Source of the DNA: Clarkia xantiana subsp. parviflora
Taxonomy: Eukaryota; Streptophyta; Magnoliopsida; Myrtales; Onagraceae
Length of the DNA: 64,000 nucleotides
Direction: 5' to 3'
Assembly (NCBI GenBank): GCA_036873135.1
Contig: JAPTYO010000008.1
Coordinates: 32,080,761-32,144,760 of the forward strand
Positions 1-11,556 of the stretch are shown piece by piece (positions within the stretch are counted from its first letter, which is position 1; the number at the start of each line of letters is the position of its first letter). The translations under genes and the position numbers were made by a program. The notes beneath the pieces are model-generated. The model was not told where the DNA came from and ran no database searches. It saw only the letters and a list, made by a program, of their open reading frames with translations.

Positions 1-437
1 AGAGAATTTATAAATGGTAAAGTGAAACTACGCCCATGGTTAGGATTTTATAGACAAAGAGGACAGTCGAAGGGACGGTTTAATCTGAACCATCGAAATG
101 AAAACGTTCTGATCCGGACCGTTGAGATGAAACGTGCGGAACTGCAGCAGACGCAATGATGAAATATCCTGAAAAGCACTTTTCAGAGAAAGCAGACACA
201 GAGAGTCAGGCACGGTTACTGATGACGTCACTCCATTATCTGCTGCATTTAATGCACTAGAGAATCGAAGAGACCTTTGGATATAGCAGTTATCCATAAA
301 ACCCTGAGGAAACGTGGAGGAGAAGACTGATAACCATAGATAACTGAGCCGAGGAATAGATCCCCGACTCTAGTATTGGAAAAATCGGGAGTTGGAAGAC
401 ACGACGAACTAAAAGTCCCTCATGTCTTGGGGGCAAA
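1..437 (+). mobile_element. 3' internal end of a Tat-type Ty3/gypsy element
   Basis: Non-coding tail of a plus-strand LTR retrotransposon that enters from the left edge. It ends at a purine-rich tract (GGGGGCAAA, 429-437) directly before the LTR start TGATGG. The same tract-LTR arrangement recurs at 59652-59660 in another element, which supports the boundary. I see no conserved protein domain here; open frames are short. Confidence 0.7.
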
Positions 438-1135
438 TGATGGGTCCGACTATAGCCGTCAGGCCCTTTAAACGGCGAGGAAACGGCAAACAGGCCCACC
501 AGGCCCAGAGTAAGGGTCAAGATGACCTAGGAGAAGGGTCCCGATGAAGGGAGTCCCGACGAAGCAGGGTCCCGACAGAGTCGGTCCCGACAGTGGAGCT
601 AAAAGCTCCCGACGAGAAACCTTTAAGTAGGCCCCGATGATGAATCCCTGAGAATGATTGGCCCTGTCACGATGACGAGGGGCCCCGAGCGGTGACACAA
701 CGAGATAACTCTGGAGTCCCCGACGGGAGTCGGGACTCGTTACCAGAGGATAAAGCCAAGATATGCGGGGCGCGGCCGAGATATACGGAACGTGGTTAAG
801 ATACACGGATCGTGGCCGAGATACGCGGGGCATGGCTAAGATACGCGAGATCGTGTACGAGATAAGCGGGATACGGGCTAACCACCCCTAACGGTTCGCC
901 AGGTACCTGAGGCACCTCTTTGCCTATAAAAGGGCAGGAGGTCACCTCAGATCACTTTCGTTGAAATTCAATACTTTTGATATCAGTTTCTTGCCAGTCA
1001 GACGAGGTACTCATTTAAGCATCGGAGAGGGATTCTGGGTCACCTGCCGGTCTATCCCCTCTTGCAGGATTGCGTGGAGCGAAGGAGCTAGGATTGTCGT
1101 CAAGATCCGTGCCGGAGTTCCACCGTGATCCAACA
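438..1135 (+). mobile_element. 3' LTR of Tat-type element (698 bp)
   Basis: Begins TGATGG after a polypurine tract and ends CCAACA. It carries a TATA box (924-931) and the AGCATCGGAGAGGG motif (1015-1031) shared with the other Tat LTRs here. Internal short repeats include GTCCCGA-type units (about 525-600) and ~24-bp units of GAGATACGCGGGGC type (about 755-870). The LTR interrupts a copia gag-like frame on the minus strand. The next five bases, GCCGT, would be the target duplication; the partner lies outside the window. Confidence 0.75.
924..931 (+). promoter_or_regulatory. TATA box of Tat LTR
   Basis: CTATAAAAG lies about 90 bp upstream of the conserved AGCATCGGAGAGGG motif, in the same relative place as TATA boxes of the other Tat LTRs in the window (59983, 63404 and the minus-strand LTRs). 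Confidence 0.6.
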
Positions 1136-1653
1136 GCCGTGATGAATTTGATTGATTCAATCAAGTAGCCAAATCTGTTGTCGTCAACCAACCATGATAG
1201 AGGGTACCTTTGCGCAATACTGAGTATCTTTCTCCAATTTGATCTCTCGTTCGTGAGATCTAATGTGGGTTTTACACCTGCATCTTTCTCCAATAGCACT
1301 CCTCTGGCTTCGACTGCCTTACCTCCACTGAAGCGGAGTCTAATAACGCACCAAAGTTGAAGAGAACTAAGGTTGAGTTTGAAGTCCTCCGCAACCTCTC
1401 TGTCCAAGGTTGCCAGTATCACCTCGCAAGCTCTCCGATCGATAAAGCTCCTTAACTTGTTAGGGTATGTAAGGATGCCTTTTTCATTCACCAATGTTCT
1501 CCATTTGTTCACGTCAATACACTTATGTATATTTTCAGCGAAAATGAGTTCTCTTACATATTCACTCCACGCATCATAATCCATGCCATCCAGATTGTGA
1601 GGTTTGTAGAAGGGAACCGATTCAGCCATGAAAACTAACACTTTGATAATCAT
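1136..1653 (-). pseudogene. copia gag-like reading frame, truncated by Tat LTR
   Basis: Minus-strand open frame starting at 1653. About 170 residues belong to the copia element; the frame then runs on into the inserted Tat LTR to 1015, so the last ~40 residues are not native. The visible pattern (LDGMDYDAWSEYV near residue 22, a central LQLWCVIRLRFSGGKAVEAR, later ERSNWRK and RYPLSWLVDD) resembles the N-terminal capsid region of copia Gag: a D/Y-W start, alternating helices and an LW..I..RF box. No CCHC zinc knuckle is present, as expected from the truncation. Diverged copies of the same frame occur at 31422-31765 and, badly decayed, near 33.5-33.96 kb. It lies downstream of a copia primer site (3815) in the correct orientation, which supports gag. 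Assignment to gag rather than an unknown copia leader protein is an inference. Confidence 0.5.
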
Positions 1654-2389
1654 GCAAAAATTAGGTAGACAATAACATTTTGAGAAAGAATTCCATACAT
1701 CAGATATCTAATAAGATTGAATTCGACAAATAACGATTCCTCAGTCATCTAAACCAACTGACCACCAGTAAACCAATGGAAGATGGCTGTGAAAGAGATC
1801 ACGTTACCGCCGTTTTCAATCCAATAGATCAGTCTTTTAAAATGGTTTTAATCGCAAATTACCGGAACGAGAATTTTAAAACAAGCATACCCGATCTTGG
1901 CTATCCCAAGGCCTTTTGTTTTTGGAAAATATTCCGATGAATTCACTCATGCATATATAATCCTACTAACCATGTAAATTATCATACGCAAGTAACATTC
2001 ATCAAACAAACCACACTCATGCTTACGCGTCATGTGTCTAATGTTCCGAGGAACTCATGCTTGCATACATTATTCTACTTCCGAGTAAATTATCAAATGC
2101 GGCTACAACCTCAACATTACAGCATACGTGTCAAACATGAATCATTCATATCGATCATACATATTTGGCGACTGGTTTTCGATTTTAAAATGATTTTAAA
2201 CATTAGGGGCTGATTTGAAATTCATGCTTATATTAAATTATGCAACATTCTAGACATGAATCCTAGGCATTTCCAACCATCACAGCATGTCTATCCTAGT
2301 GCACATTCCATATATTTAACCAGGGCTTCGCCCACAACATGCAATATCCAGCTAGCTTGACTAAGTCAAGACAACATTTCTAATCATGC

Positions 2390-2421
<32 letters not shown>

Positions 2422-2637
2422 TGAATAATAAACAATTGCAATTCAGCCCACTAATTAAACCTGTCCCAAAAACATATATCTCCTAGATTCATCCCCATAA
2501 TCCAAACAAGGCATTAAGGTTAGCAACCCTATGAGCACTGTGTAGTCCAATTAGAGGTTCATAAACATTTAGATTTTAAAACTTGATCACCCTATTTTAT
2601 TTAAGTGACTTGAATTCGGTTTTGAAAATCATTTCTG

Positions 2638-2860
2638 TTCAGTCAATTTCGGTACGGTTTGGTCCGGTTCGGTCCAATCTGGATAAAATCTGATTCGGTT
2701 CGGTCAGGTTTAAAATCTGGTTCGGTCCGGTTTTAATTTTGAAATCTGGTTCGGTCCGAACTGGTCCAATAAAATAGGGTTCGGTTCAACACACAAAACT
2801 GATTCGGTTAGATCCACTTAATTACCCCAGTCCGACCCGACCCGACTAGGTCGAACCGAT
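2638..2860. repeat. Degenerate GGTTCGGTCC minisatellite in copia leader
   Basis: Irregular array of CGGTTCGG / GGTCCGG words. The equivalent block is found at about 34990-35190 and, reverse-complemented, at 60330-60650, always at the same place in the copia leader. Confidence 0.7.
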
Positions 2861-3037
2861 TGAGAAAACCTGGTTCGATTTAAATCCATCCCGGTTTGAC
2901 ATATTAGACCGGCCCAATAATTAAAATTCAAAGGTTGGGGCGAAATGTTTACTTGTGGCCCAAGTAGGGTTTAAAAGTCCAAAAATGTTTAACATAGCCA
3001 CCAAGTAACATTAATTACACAAAATAATTTTCAATAT

Positions 3038-3039
<2 letters not shown>

Positions 3040-3092
<53 letters not shown>

Positions 3093-3107
3093 TTCGGACC
3101 ATATTAA

Positions 3108-3148
<41 letters not shown>
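3040..3148. repeat. (TA)n microsatellites
   Basis: Two long TA tracts (3040-3089 and 3111-3148) separated by a short unique spacer; a third shorter one lies near 3190-3205. Confidence 0.9.
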
Positions 3149-3152
<4 letters not shown>

Positions 3153-3814
3153 TGCTAAGATTCTATCTTTAAGATTAAATCAATCAACAATATATATATA
3201 TATATGTAAAAATCGGCACATTATATAATATATATATATTTATTTATTGTCAATATCTTAAATAGGGTAACAAATATACTGACAATGTATTTTCTCAATA
3301 TTTTAGGCAATTAAATCTATCAATAATATCTTTAACCCTATTAAATATTTAGATATATTGATAGTGATATATATTTCTATATATTAAAGTGAATATATCA
3401 TAATGTTTCTAATGATAGATATATTGTTACCTAGATTAAAAATTAAAATATGGTAAACAATATTAATTTATTATTTCGATCGAAATTACTTTGCTTGGTG
3501 CCTAAGAAATAAAAAAATTTACCTTGCAACTCCTTAGGGTTGCCCGAAATAACACATAATTAGAAACAAGTTGTCAAGTTTCAAGATCAAATTTTAATAA
3601 GATCTACAATACAATGTTCGATTATGATAAATATTACACTTTTCTTGAAGATCATGAACATCAAATTAACCAAGAACATCATGAAAATTTCGGATTCACC
3701 AATAACCCCAAAAAAATCGAAAAGTTTAAAATTTTCTTTTAAATTTTCGGTTTTTTTTTTTTTTTTAAAAACTTCAAGAACATAAATTTATCAAAATCAT
3801 GAACTCCTAACACA

Positions 3815-3828
3815 GGCTCTGATACCAC
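3815..3828 (-). other. Primer-binding site, initiator-Met type
   Basis: On the minus strand the bases next to the LTR read GTGGTATCAGAGCC, the standard plant copia primer site complementary to the 3' end of initiator tRNA-Met. This fixes the element as minus-oriented, with 3829-4423 as its 5' LTR. Confidence 0.85.
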
Positions 3829-4423
3829 TATAAGATTATGGGGAGTAATCACTATGGATACTTAAAACGAGGTACATGCTAGTAATTAGAATTACGCAAC
3901 TGAATATTCGCATATACATTTAAGATTATCCATAGACCCAAGATCTTCTCAGGAGGGAGTTCACGATCCTCCAGTCGGGACCCGTGGAGGTTCTTGTTAG
4001 AGAAGCCCCACGCGGTACTAGCTCCACAGCAAAGCCTCTGATCGATTCTTGGCATAGGGACAGATCTCTGGAGTGTTTGCTTGGAAAGCAAATTGGCACA
4101 CCCTTGGTGAATGTGGGTTCGGCCGAAACTCCGTGGTGTTGGGTTGAGGGTTTTTCTCTCTAAAACATTCTAATGAGGATATAGTGATTAACCCTTAAAA
4201 TCCCATGTATTTATAGGAGGAGCAAAGTTGACAAAAGTCAACTTTGCCCACACTAGGTATTTCGGCCGGCCATGCATAGGGGAGGCCCATAATTTGGGCC
4301 TCTCATGTCAATTGGGATTTGGGTCTAGCCCAATTACCCTAATGTGACATTTACCTAATTTCCTTAGGTAAACTATACATATTATGGGCTACCAATTACG
4401 GCGCCCATCACCATATGCTTATA
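3829..4423 (-). mobile_element. 5' LTR of copia element, subfamily 1 (595 bp)
   Basis: Bounded by the primer site on one side and an interrupted plus-strand copia RNase H gene on the other. TATTTATAGG at about 4209-4218 is a TATA box read on the minus strand. The ends read TA..TA rather than TG..CA, consistent with decay. It is closely related to the split LTR at 46638-47092/56772-56918 and more distantly to the 597-bp LTRs at 7365 and 9120. Confidence 0.75.
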
Positions 4424-4742
4424 GATCCACCGTGGAATTTGAGTTTATCGAACACGACAAGTGCGCAGAAGAGGCGGAATGGCTCCGTAAATTTTTAGAG
4501 GATGTTCCGAAGTGGCCAAAACCTGTGCCAGCAATCTACATACATTGTGATAGTCAACCGGAAACCATCACAGAGTAGCATTTATAATATAAATTCTAGA
4601 CTTATCCGTCAAAGACATTACTCCATTAGAAAATTGCTCTCAATTGTAACTATTACGCTCCACTATATAAGATCAGATGATAATATTGTGGATCCCCTAA
4701 CCAGATGGTTAAACATAGAGATCTTTGGCCAAGTATCGAGAT
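4424..4742 (+). pseudogene. Ty1/copia RNase H, C-terminal part
   Basis: The translation starts in mid-domain with residues typical of copia RNase H (EEAEWLRKFLEDVPKWPKP, then IHCDSQ) and keeps recognisable family spacing into a degraded tail containing the DPLT-like end motif (GATCCCCTAACC at 4691). In-frame stops begin at 4576, so it is dead. The N-terminal part is cut off exactly where the minus-strand copia LTR ends at 4423, meaning that LTR landed inside this gene. RNase H in these elements removes the RNA strand during reverse transcription. Confidence 0.8.
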
Positions 4743-5365
4743 GAATGGGATTAAAGCCCGAGATTAATACTCCTTATAAGGAAAACTTAACCTAGTTGAC
4801 TGGAGATCCCAAGATCTAGGTTCAGTGGGACAACCTAGTCAAAGGAGTGAGTGAGATCAGTGTAGGGGTCAAACTCCAGAACCTATTCCTATGATGCAAA
4901 ACAGTGATAGAGTGAGATAATGCTAAGTGTAAACTTTTAATAATTAGTGAGAAATCTTAATGACAAATTGAAACTCTTTAATTAAATTAGAGTTGGAATG
5001 AATATGTTGTGATAAATAATCACCTATGCGAGTGAGAAGATGAGTTGCTTCGAAAGAAATTGTTGATGGTGCAATTCTTAGATACGTTTACAGAACCAGG
5101 CAAATGTCCAGGGTCATAACAGAAATTAAGGCGTGAATCGAACTATACTTGGAAGATATATATGTGAGTTATATCATCATTTACACCAACGACAGTTAGT
5201 TCAGTTACATCGCGTCTACTAACTAGCCAGTAAATTCAGTATAATTTCACAATGGAATTGTCAAAGGGGAACCCCTACCTTTATTATGTAGGTATTGACC
5301 GTTGAATTCAAACTATCGAGTCTAGAGCTAACTTTAGGTTTCTTATTACCATTTAGGTGTGGGAT
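4743..5365 (+). mobile_element. 3' non-coding region and polypurine tract of copia element
   Basis: Non-coding sequence between the RNase H end and the LTR. It finishes with the purine-rich AGGTGTGGGAT (5355-5365) immediately before TGTTGG, the usual copia tract-LTR junction. No other feature is seen. Confidence 0.65.
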
Positions 5366-6440
5366 TGTTGGACTTGGCATTTAATTTCATGGGCTTGAGT
5401 TAAAAGCCTAAACGCCAAATAGAGTAGTGTGAATGGAATATTGTGTTGCCGTGAAAAAATTCAGCTACTCTAAGTCCCACACCGGATAATATACAAGAAT
5501 ATTTTTAGTATATATTGTGGCAAACATCTTAAATTGGTGTAAACTTACTAGTCAAGAGGCTCTCTTTACGCGCGCCTGCGCAGATGGTGCAAATCATCAG
5601 ATCCGAAGTTCACCCCGGTAGTCATTGATTGTGCGCGCGCCTGCGAGGTGCGTACAATACTGTCGGCTCTAAAAGCCTACACCGCGCAATCCCGATTTTG
5701 CTGAACGTGAATTTTAGTTTTTCCTAAACTAAATTTAAAAAATAATATTCTGTCAATATTGCAAACTGATGTTTCGTACTTTAACGGTGTCCAGATATAT
5801 TGCATAATATTATTATGGCAAGTGTATATTATATAAACCGAATGTATATTTTAAATGTGCAGAATAAATTATGCCCATATTCGGGATGAGACAATCCACC
5901 CATTATAAATAGAGATGGTATCCTCCAGAAAAAATACATCTGAAATTTCTCTCTACAGTTCTGAAATACTTGGGCAACTTAGCGTTTATGTTTTCTTCAT
6001 CTCGAATTCGTGACTACGAAATTCTCTCAAGTTCTATTCTAATTCTGCGATTAAGTTCATCTATTATTCTATTTTCGGATGTCACATTCTTGTTGAGTAC
6101 AGGTATTGGTTCAGTTGAACGAATTACGTGCATAATTCGTGTCAACGACACTGGTGTATCCTGGGAGGTGATCGTCCCTTTTGATAAGCCTCGATGCATT
6201 ACCTGATGGTGAGGTGGGGCGAAATTTCCTTAAGGATTTTGTGATCTGTACGGGCCTCAATTAAAATAACGTCTTTCATATTCGGTCTGGGTGTCACTAT
6301 TTTAGTTTTCGCAAACATACTTTTACTTGTTAATTGTATGTTGATTGCTGAATTAAAATTATTTGGACTTTAGTCATACATATTTTAGAATACTATTATT
6401 TACCCTTATATCGACCAATACATATATTATTATATTAGAA
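5366..6440 (+). mobile_element. 3' LTR of copia element (right end uncertain)
   Basis: Starts TGTTGGACTTGG after a polypurine tract. It contains a TATA box (TATAAATAG near 5904) followed about 100 bp later by a transcribed-looking region. Two copies of GCGCGCCTGCG (about 5570 and 5635) lie in the upstream half. I could not find a matching 5' LTR or target duplication, so the right end is approximate. Confidence 0.5.
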
Positions 6441-6510
6441 AACTTAAGATAAATGTATGCCTTAAAATTTAGATGATTGATGCGCTTGCAACGCAGGCGT
6501 TAATAATTAG

Positions 6511-6546
<36 letters not shown>

Positions 6547-6778
6547 AAAAGCTGAAAAATAATGAATAGTATAAATGTCCATCGTTGTCCTTAATACATC
6601 ATCCACATTTTAAGAATGTCACCATTTTAGGGGATTATTATACGGATTACGTTGTACTTAATGTGGATTAACTAATAAGTAGGTAGTTCCCCGCGTACCA
6701 CGCGGGGTTGGATATTTTATGCCCATTTTAAAAGAAAGACATTATATTTTAAATTCATTGATTAAAGCATTAAAATTT
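6441..6778. other. A/T-rich intergenic sequence with (TA)n
   Basis: No gene seen. It contains a TA microsatellite (6515-6542) and a short CGCGTACCACGCGG palindrome-like stretch near 6693. Confidence 0.5.
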
Positions 6779-7297
6779 GGGTTAACAAGTCTTTTGGTCC
6801 ATGATGTTTAACCACTTTTGGGTTTTGGTCCATGATGTTTTATTTTGCTTAGTTTTGGTACCATATGTTTGCATATTTTTCTAGTTTTGGTCCGACCATT
6901 ACATTCCGTCCATTTTTTCAGTTAAGTGACATGTGCAAGTCACGTGATCCACAATATACTTTCATTTTTTTTTTTTTTCAAATTTGGGGGAATTGACACC
7001 CTAAACCTAGTTCAATTTGGGCGAACTGAACTAGGTTTAATGGGTCAAATTTGGTGGAATTGACACTGTAAACCTAGTTCAATGGGTCAATTCCCCCAAA
7101 TTTGAACAAATTGAAATTTTAGGGTAGATCACGTGACTTGCACATGTCACTTAACGAAAAAAATGGGCGGAACGTAACGGTCGGACCAAAACTAGAAAAA
7201 TCTGCAAACATATGGTACCAAAATTAGGCAAAAAAATACATCATGGACCAAAACCCAAAAGTGGTCAAACATCATGGACCAAAAGACCTGTTAACCC
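6779..7297. mobile_element. Fold-back MITE with 9-bp target duplication (Mutator type)
   Basis: A 519-bp element whose two halves are long inverted repeats. The left arm starts GGGTTAACAAGTCTTTTGGT and the right arm is its near-perfect complement ending ACCAAAAGACCTGTTAACCC. It is flanked by the direct 9-bp repeat TTAAAATTT (6770-6778 and 7298-7306); 9 bp is the hallmark of Mutator-like insertion. The centre also contains inverted GGGGGAATTGAC / GTCAATTCCCCC words. It encodes no protein, so it is a non-autonomous element. Confidence 0.85.
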
Positions 7298-7306
7298 TTA
7301 AAATTT

Positions 7307-7364
7307 TGATAATCTCATCATGATGAAGTGTAAAATTACATGAAATATTATATTGTATTCTATG
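7307..7364. other. Short spacer between MITE and copia LTR
   Basis: No feature seen; the last bases (CTATG) would be one copy of a target duplication for the LTR array to the right. Confidence 0.4.
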
Positions 7365-7961
7365 TGTAGGATTATAGGGGATAAATACTACGGAAACAAA
7401 TCAAGATACATGAAAGGTAACTAATTATGCAGCGAAATATGGTGCACATACCTATAACGCTTTCCGTAGTCCCAAGATCACTGAGGGGAGTTCTCGATCC
7501 GCTTGACGGTTCCAGTAGAGGTTCTGGTTAAGGAAGCTCTACGCGGATTGGTCTCCACAGTAAAGCCTCCGTCGATTCTTTAACGGGGATGGATCACCGG
7601 AGTAAATTGCTTCACACAATTTGGCACATCCTAGGCAACTATGTATTTTGGCCGAACTATAGTGGTTTAAGGGAGGAGAGATTTATTTCTATCTCACCAC
7701 AGAGGAAGAAGAGATTAGCCTCTAATAAATCCCTATCACTCCCTATTTATAAGAGGAGCAAAGTGGACAAAAGTCCATTCTGCACTCCTAGATATTTCGG
7801 CCGGCCATTAGAGTAGAGAGGTCCAATTTTGGGCCTATCATGTCAATTGGGATTTTAAGCCTAGGCCAAAATTGCTAATGTGACATTACCCAATTTTCTT
7901 AGGTACCATACTCCCATTTATGGGCTCCCAATTACGGCGACCCAATATTCAAATGCCAATA
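7365..7961 (-). mobile_element. copia LTR, subfamily 2, copy 1 (597 bp)
   Basis: Plus-strand text begins TGTAGGATTATAGGGG and ends TGCCAATA. The right neighbour GCTCCCACAC reads on the minus strand as a polypurine tract, making this a 3' LTR of a minus-oriented element. TATTTATAAG at 7743 is a minus-strand TATA box. It has the same length and layout as 9120-9716. Confidence 0.8.
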
Positions 7962-9119
7962 GCTCCCACACGCCGGAATGAGAGGGTGCCTGTTAATATG
8001 TTGTCGACCAACACATCAACATTTGTTCTTCTATCCAATCATGCTTCAAAATAGTTCATACGAGGTTTGCCGTGCGACCGGTGGATACGACGGGCATCGT
8101 GCTACTCATCTGTTAGGAGTGTTGTAGTGCATGCAGAATGTTGATTCCCATCTTCAATCAACCCGTGAAAACAATACTGTGCCGCGCTGTATCCTAGGTC
8201 AATTGTCATTCTCAAATTCCCTAGTTTTCACATGGGAATACTCCTTCAAGGCATCCGTACAAGTATTCACAACCTTCAACTAATATCATGCTGGTGGCCA
8301 CCTAGTGAATACAAGATTCAGAGAATTACAGGTGTACATGACCATCCCCATCGCTCATACCCTTAGTCAAACTCAACCGGTTTCCAAAGACGTAGTCACT
8401 TGGCTTTTTGTTCAGCACTACGCTCGTACGCCGGGAAGCGAACATTCAGCTTGACCTTAGGTATGAGTTCGGAATCCATGAGGATACTTTGAATGCCCCT
8501 TCATAAAGAACCCGGATCAGTCACATGCTCAAGGTGAAGAAGTTTTTTCCAATCCGCATCTCGTGGATTCTATCTAGCACAATCAAGCCTAACCCCGTGG
8601 TCGAACATGGCACGCACAATATGAAGCGCGATTTGATAGCATCACCTGAATTTAGTCAGGAGTGGGAAATGTCATATGCTATCACAGACTTATCGTCTGA
8701 CCCAGAGTGTGGTTCTTTGACGAACGAAGTTCGTCACGGCGATCCGCAAAACTTAGACAATGTCGTGTTACTCCGTAACCAAATGATCTTTTTGCTTAAC
8801 CAGGTTTTCCACCGTGGTTCTTAGCCGCTCTTGATATGCCACAGGTCCCCTTCTTCGTCAAGACGACAGAGCATGTGTGATGAGGCTTGGCCCACATTCG
8901 ACATTGTTTTACTTGGGAGGTTGTCCCTCCTACGGCTAGTTTATAGACCGTAAATATCCGATGTAATTTTAAACATTATGACGTCGTTAGATCATACAAC
9001 TCAAATTACAATTCATTGTATTCAAATATTGCTTTTAATCTCAAAATGTTATCATCACAATACAAGTCACTTAAACCCTACACAGTCCTAGCATTTTAAC
9101 ATGCTTTTCGAAAACATCC
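7962..9119 (-). mobile_element. Interior of non-autonomous copia unit, copy 1
   Basis: 1158 bp between two 597-bp LTRs. There is no recognisable gag or pol and no primer site at the right-hand LTR junction, where CGAAAACATCC is found instead of the Met-tRNA complement. The longest open frames are not family-like. The same interior is repeated at 9717-11382, where it is interrupted by organelle DNA. Confidence 0.6.
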
Positions 9120-9716
9120 TGTAGGATTATAGGGGATAAACACTATGGAAACAAAACAAGATACGTGCAAGGTAATTAATTACGCAGCGGAATATGGTGC
9201 ACATACCTGCAAAGCTTTCTGTAGTCCCAAGATCACCGATGGGAGTTCTCTATCCACCGGACGGTTCCCGTAGAGGTTTCTGGTTAAGGAAGCCCTACGC
9301 TGATTGGTCTCCACAGCAAAGCCTATTTCGATTCTTTAGCGGGATGGATCTACGGAGTAAATTGCTTAACACAATTTGGCAACTCCTTGGCTTGCTAGTA
9401 GTTTCGACCGAACTATGTAGATTTAGGGAGGAGAGATTTCTTTTATCTCACCTTAAAGGAATAAGAGATTAGCTTCTAATAAATTCGTAGCACTCCATAT
9501 TTATAAGAGGAGCAAAGTGGACAAAAGTCCACTTTGCCCTCTCATCAAGTTCGGCCGGCCTTAGAGTGTGGGAGGCCCAATTTTGGGCCTCTCATGTCAA
9601 CTGGGATTTTAGGCCTAACCCAAAATCCCTAATGTGACATTAACCAATTTCCTTAGGTACCAGACTCTTATTTAATGGGCTCCCAATTACGGCTGCCCAA
9701 TCTTTAAATGCCAACA
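9120..9716 (-). mobile_element. copia LTR, subfamily 2, copy 2 (597 bp)
   Basis: Starts TGTAGGATTATAGGGG and ends GCCAACA, so it has clean TG..CA ends. On the minus strand GGCGAGTGGGAGC precedes it as a polypurine tract. It is identical in length to copy 1 and contains a minus-strand TATA box (ATATTTATAAG near 9498). Confidence 0.85.
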
Positions 9717-9887
9717 GCTCCCACTCGCCGAAATGGGAGGGTGCCTGTTAATATGTTGTCGACCAACACATCAACATTTTTTCTTCGATTCAATCCTGCT
9801 TCGGAATAGTTTATACGAGGTTTGCCGTGCGACTGGCGGACACGAAGAGCATCATGCTACTCATCTGTTAGGAGTGTTGTAGCATCG

Positions 9888-9945
9888 GTCTACTCTACCT
9901 CAATTCACCATTTCGAACTTTATACAGAAGGTTTTTCCGTACCAG
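9888..9945 (+). pseudogene. nad7: Mitochondrial nad7 exon fragment (NUMT)
   Basis: The plus-strand frame reads VYSTSIHHFELYTEGFSVP, which I recognise as the conserved segment of plant mitochondrial NADH dehydrogenase subunit 7 next to an exon end. The next bases (GTGGGTG, from 9946) look like a group II intron start, so the fragment seems to be genomic mitochondrial DNA rather than cDNA. It is only about 19 codons long and non-functional in the nucleus. Confidence 0.7.
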
Positions 9946-10040
9946 GTGGGTGTTCCTGGCACTTTGACGTCAATCCTTTGGCTTACTTGATAGGCGAGAT
10001 TTCTCTTTTGCCCCGGGGAAGATGCCTAATATTTATAACG
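9946..10040 (+). other. Probable organelle intron DNA after the nad7 fragment
   Basis: Continues directly from the nad7 exon end and belongs to the same insertion, which is absent from the sister unit. It is not coding. I infer nad7 intron sequence from position and the GTGGG start only. Confidence 0.35.
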
Positions 10041-10100
10041 CTATTTTGCCGAGTTCCTTAGAGAGAGTTGTCTCGCGCCCCTAGGTATTCTCTACCTACC
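10041..10100 (-). pseudogene. Organelle large-subunit rRNA fragment
   Basis: The minus strand contains GGTAGAGAATACC, then a CGAGA-rich stretch, then AAGGAACTCGGCAAAAT. This is the universally conserved domain IV area of bacterial-type LSU rRNA (near E. coli 1660). I cannot say whether the source is mitochondrial or plastid. The fragment breaks off after about 60 bp. Confidence 0.65.
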
Positions 10101-10458
<358 letters not shown>

Positions 10459-11382
10459 TAGAGCAACTGCCATTCTCCAATTTCCTAGTTTTCACATAGG
10501 AATACTCCTTCAAGGCATCTGTACAAGTATTCGCAACCTTCAATTAATTTCAGGCTGGTAGCCACCTAGTGAATACAAGAGTTGGAGAATTACAGGTGTA
10601 CATGACCATCCCCATCGCTCATACCCTTAGTCAAACTCAACCGGTTTCCAAAGACGTGGTCACTTGGCCTTTTTGTTCAGCACTACGCTCGTACGCCGGG
10701 TAGCGAACATTGAACTTGACCTTAGGTATGAGTTCTGAGTTGTGAGGATACTTTGGATGCTCCTTCATAAAGCATCTGGGATCAGTCTCACGCTTAAGGT
10801 GAAGAAGTTTGTGCCCATTCGAATCTCGTGGATTCTGTATAGCACAACTGAGCCTAACCCCGTGGTCGAACATGGCACACGCAGTACGAAGCGCTCGTTG
10901 ATAACATAACCTGAATTTATTCAGGAGTGAGAAAAGTTATATGCTATAGCATACTTATCATCTGGCCTTGAATTTGGTTCTTTGACGAACGAAGTTCGTC
11001 ACGGCGATCCCCAAAACTTAGACCATGTCATGCTACTCCGAAACTAAATGGTCGTTTTGCTTTACCAGGTTTTCCACCATGGTTCTTAGCCGCTTTTGAT
11101 ATGGCAGAGGTCCCCCTCTCGTCAAGATGACTGAGACCGTGTGACGAGGCTTGGCCCACATTTGACATTGTTTTACTTGGGAGGTTGTCCCTCCTACGAC
11201 TAGTTTATAGACCGTAAAAATCCGATGTTATTTTAAACATTATTACGTCGTTAGATCATTAACTCAAATCGCAGTTCAATCTATTAGAATATTTCTTTAA
11301 ATCTCAAAATGTTATCATCACAATACAAGCCACTTAAACAGTGCGCAGTCATAGAATTTTAACATGCTTTTCAAAAACATCT

Positions 11383-11556
11383 TGTAGGATTATAGGGGAT
11401 AAATACTACGGAAACAAAACAAGATACGTGCAAGGTAACTAACTACGCAGCGGAATATGGTGCATATACCTACAAAGATCATCGAGGGGAGTTCCCGATC
11501 CGTCGGAAGGTTCCCATAGAGGTTCTGGTTAAGGAAGCTCTACGGTGATTGGTCTC
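11383..11556 (-). mobile_element. copia LTR, subfamily 2, copy 3, left part
   Basis: Same start as copies 1 and 2 (TGTAGGATTATAGGGG). It breaks off after GGTCTC, where a Tat-N LTR begins. The far part of a subfamily-2 LTR resumes only beyond the triplicated block (17482, 22411, 27376), minus roughly 200 bp. Confidence 0.75.

Larger units (their letters stand above)
1654..3814 (-). mobile_element. Long leader of copia element
   Basis: About 2.1 kb between the primer site and the gag-like frame, non-coding on both strands. It is A/T-rich and packed with simple sequence: (TA)n tracts at 2393-2421, 3040-3089, 3111-3148 and near 3190-3205, and a GGTTCGG-type block at 2638-2860. The same leader is recognisable at 34.0-35.2 plus 45.8-46.6 kb (split by a Tat insertion) and, in reverse, at 60.25-60.9 kb. 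A leader this long is unusual for copia. Confidence 0.55.

Noticed and set aside
8525..8824. 99-codon plus-strand frame in the copia interior
   Set aside because: The paralogous copy at 10790-11080 breaks it with stops and indels, so there is no sign of selection.
10041..10100. Functional rRNA gene
   Set aside because: Only about 60 bp of LSU rRNA, joined to unrelated organelle pieces.
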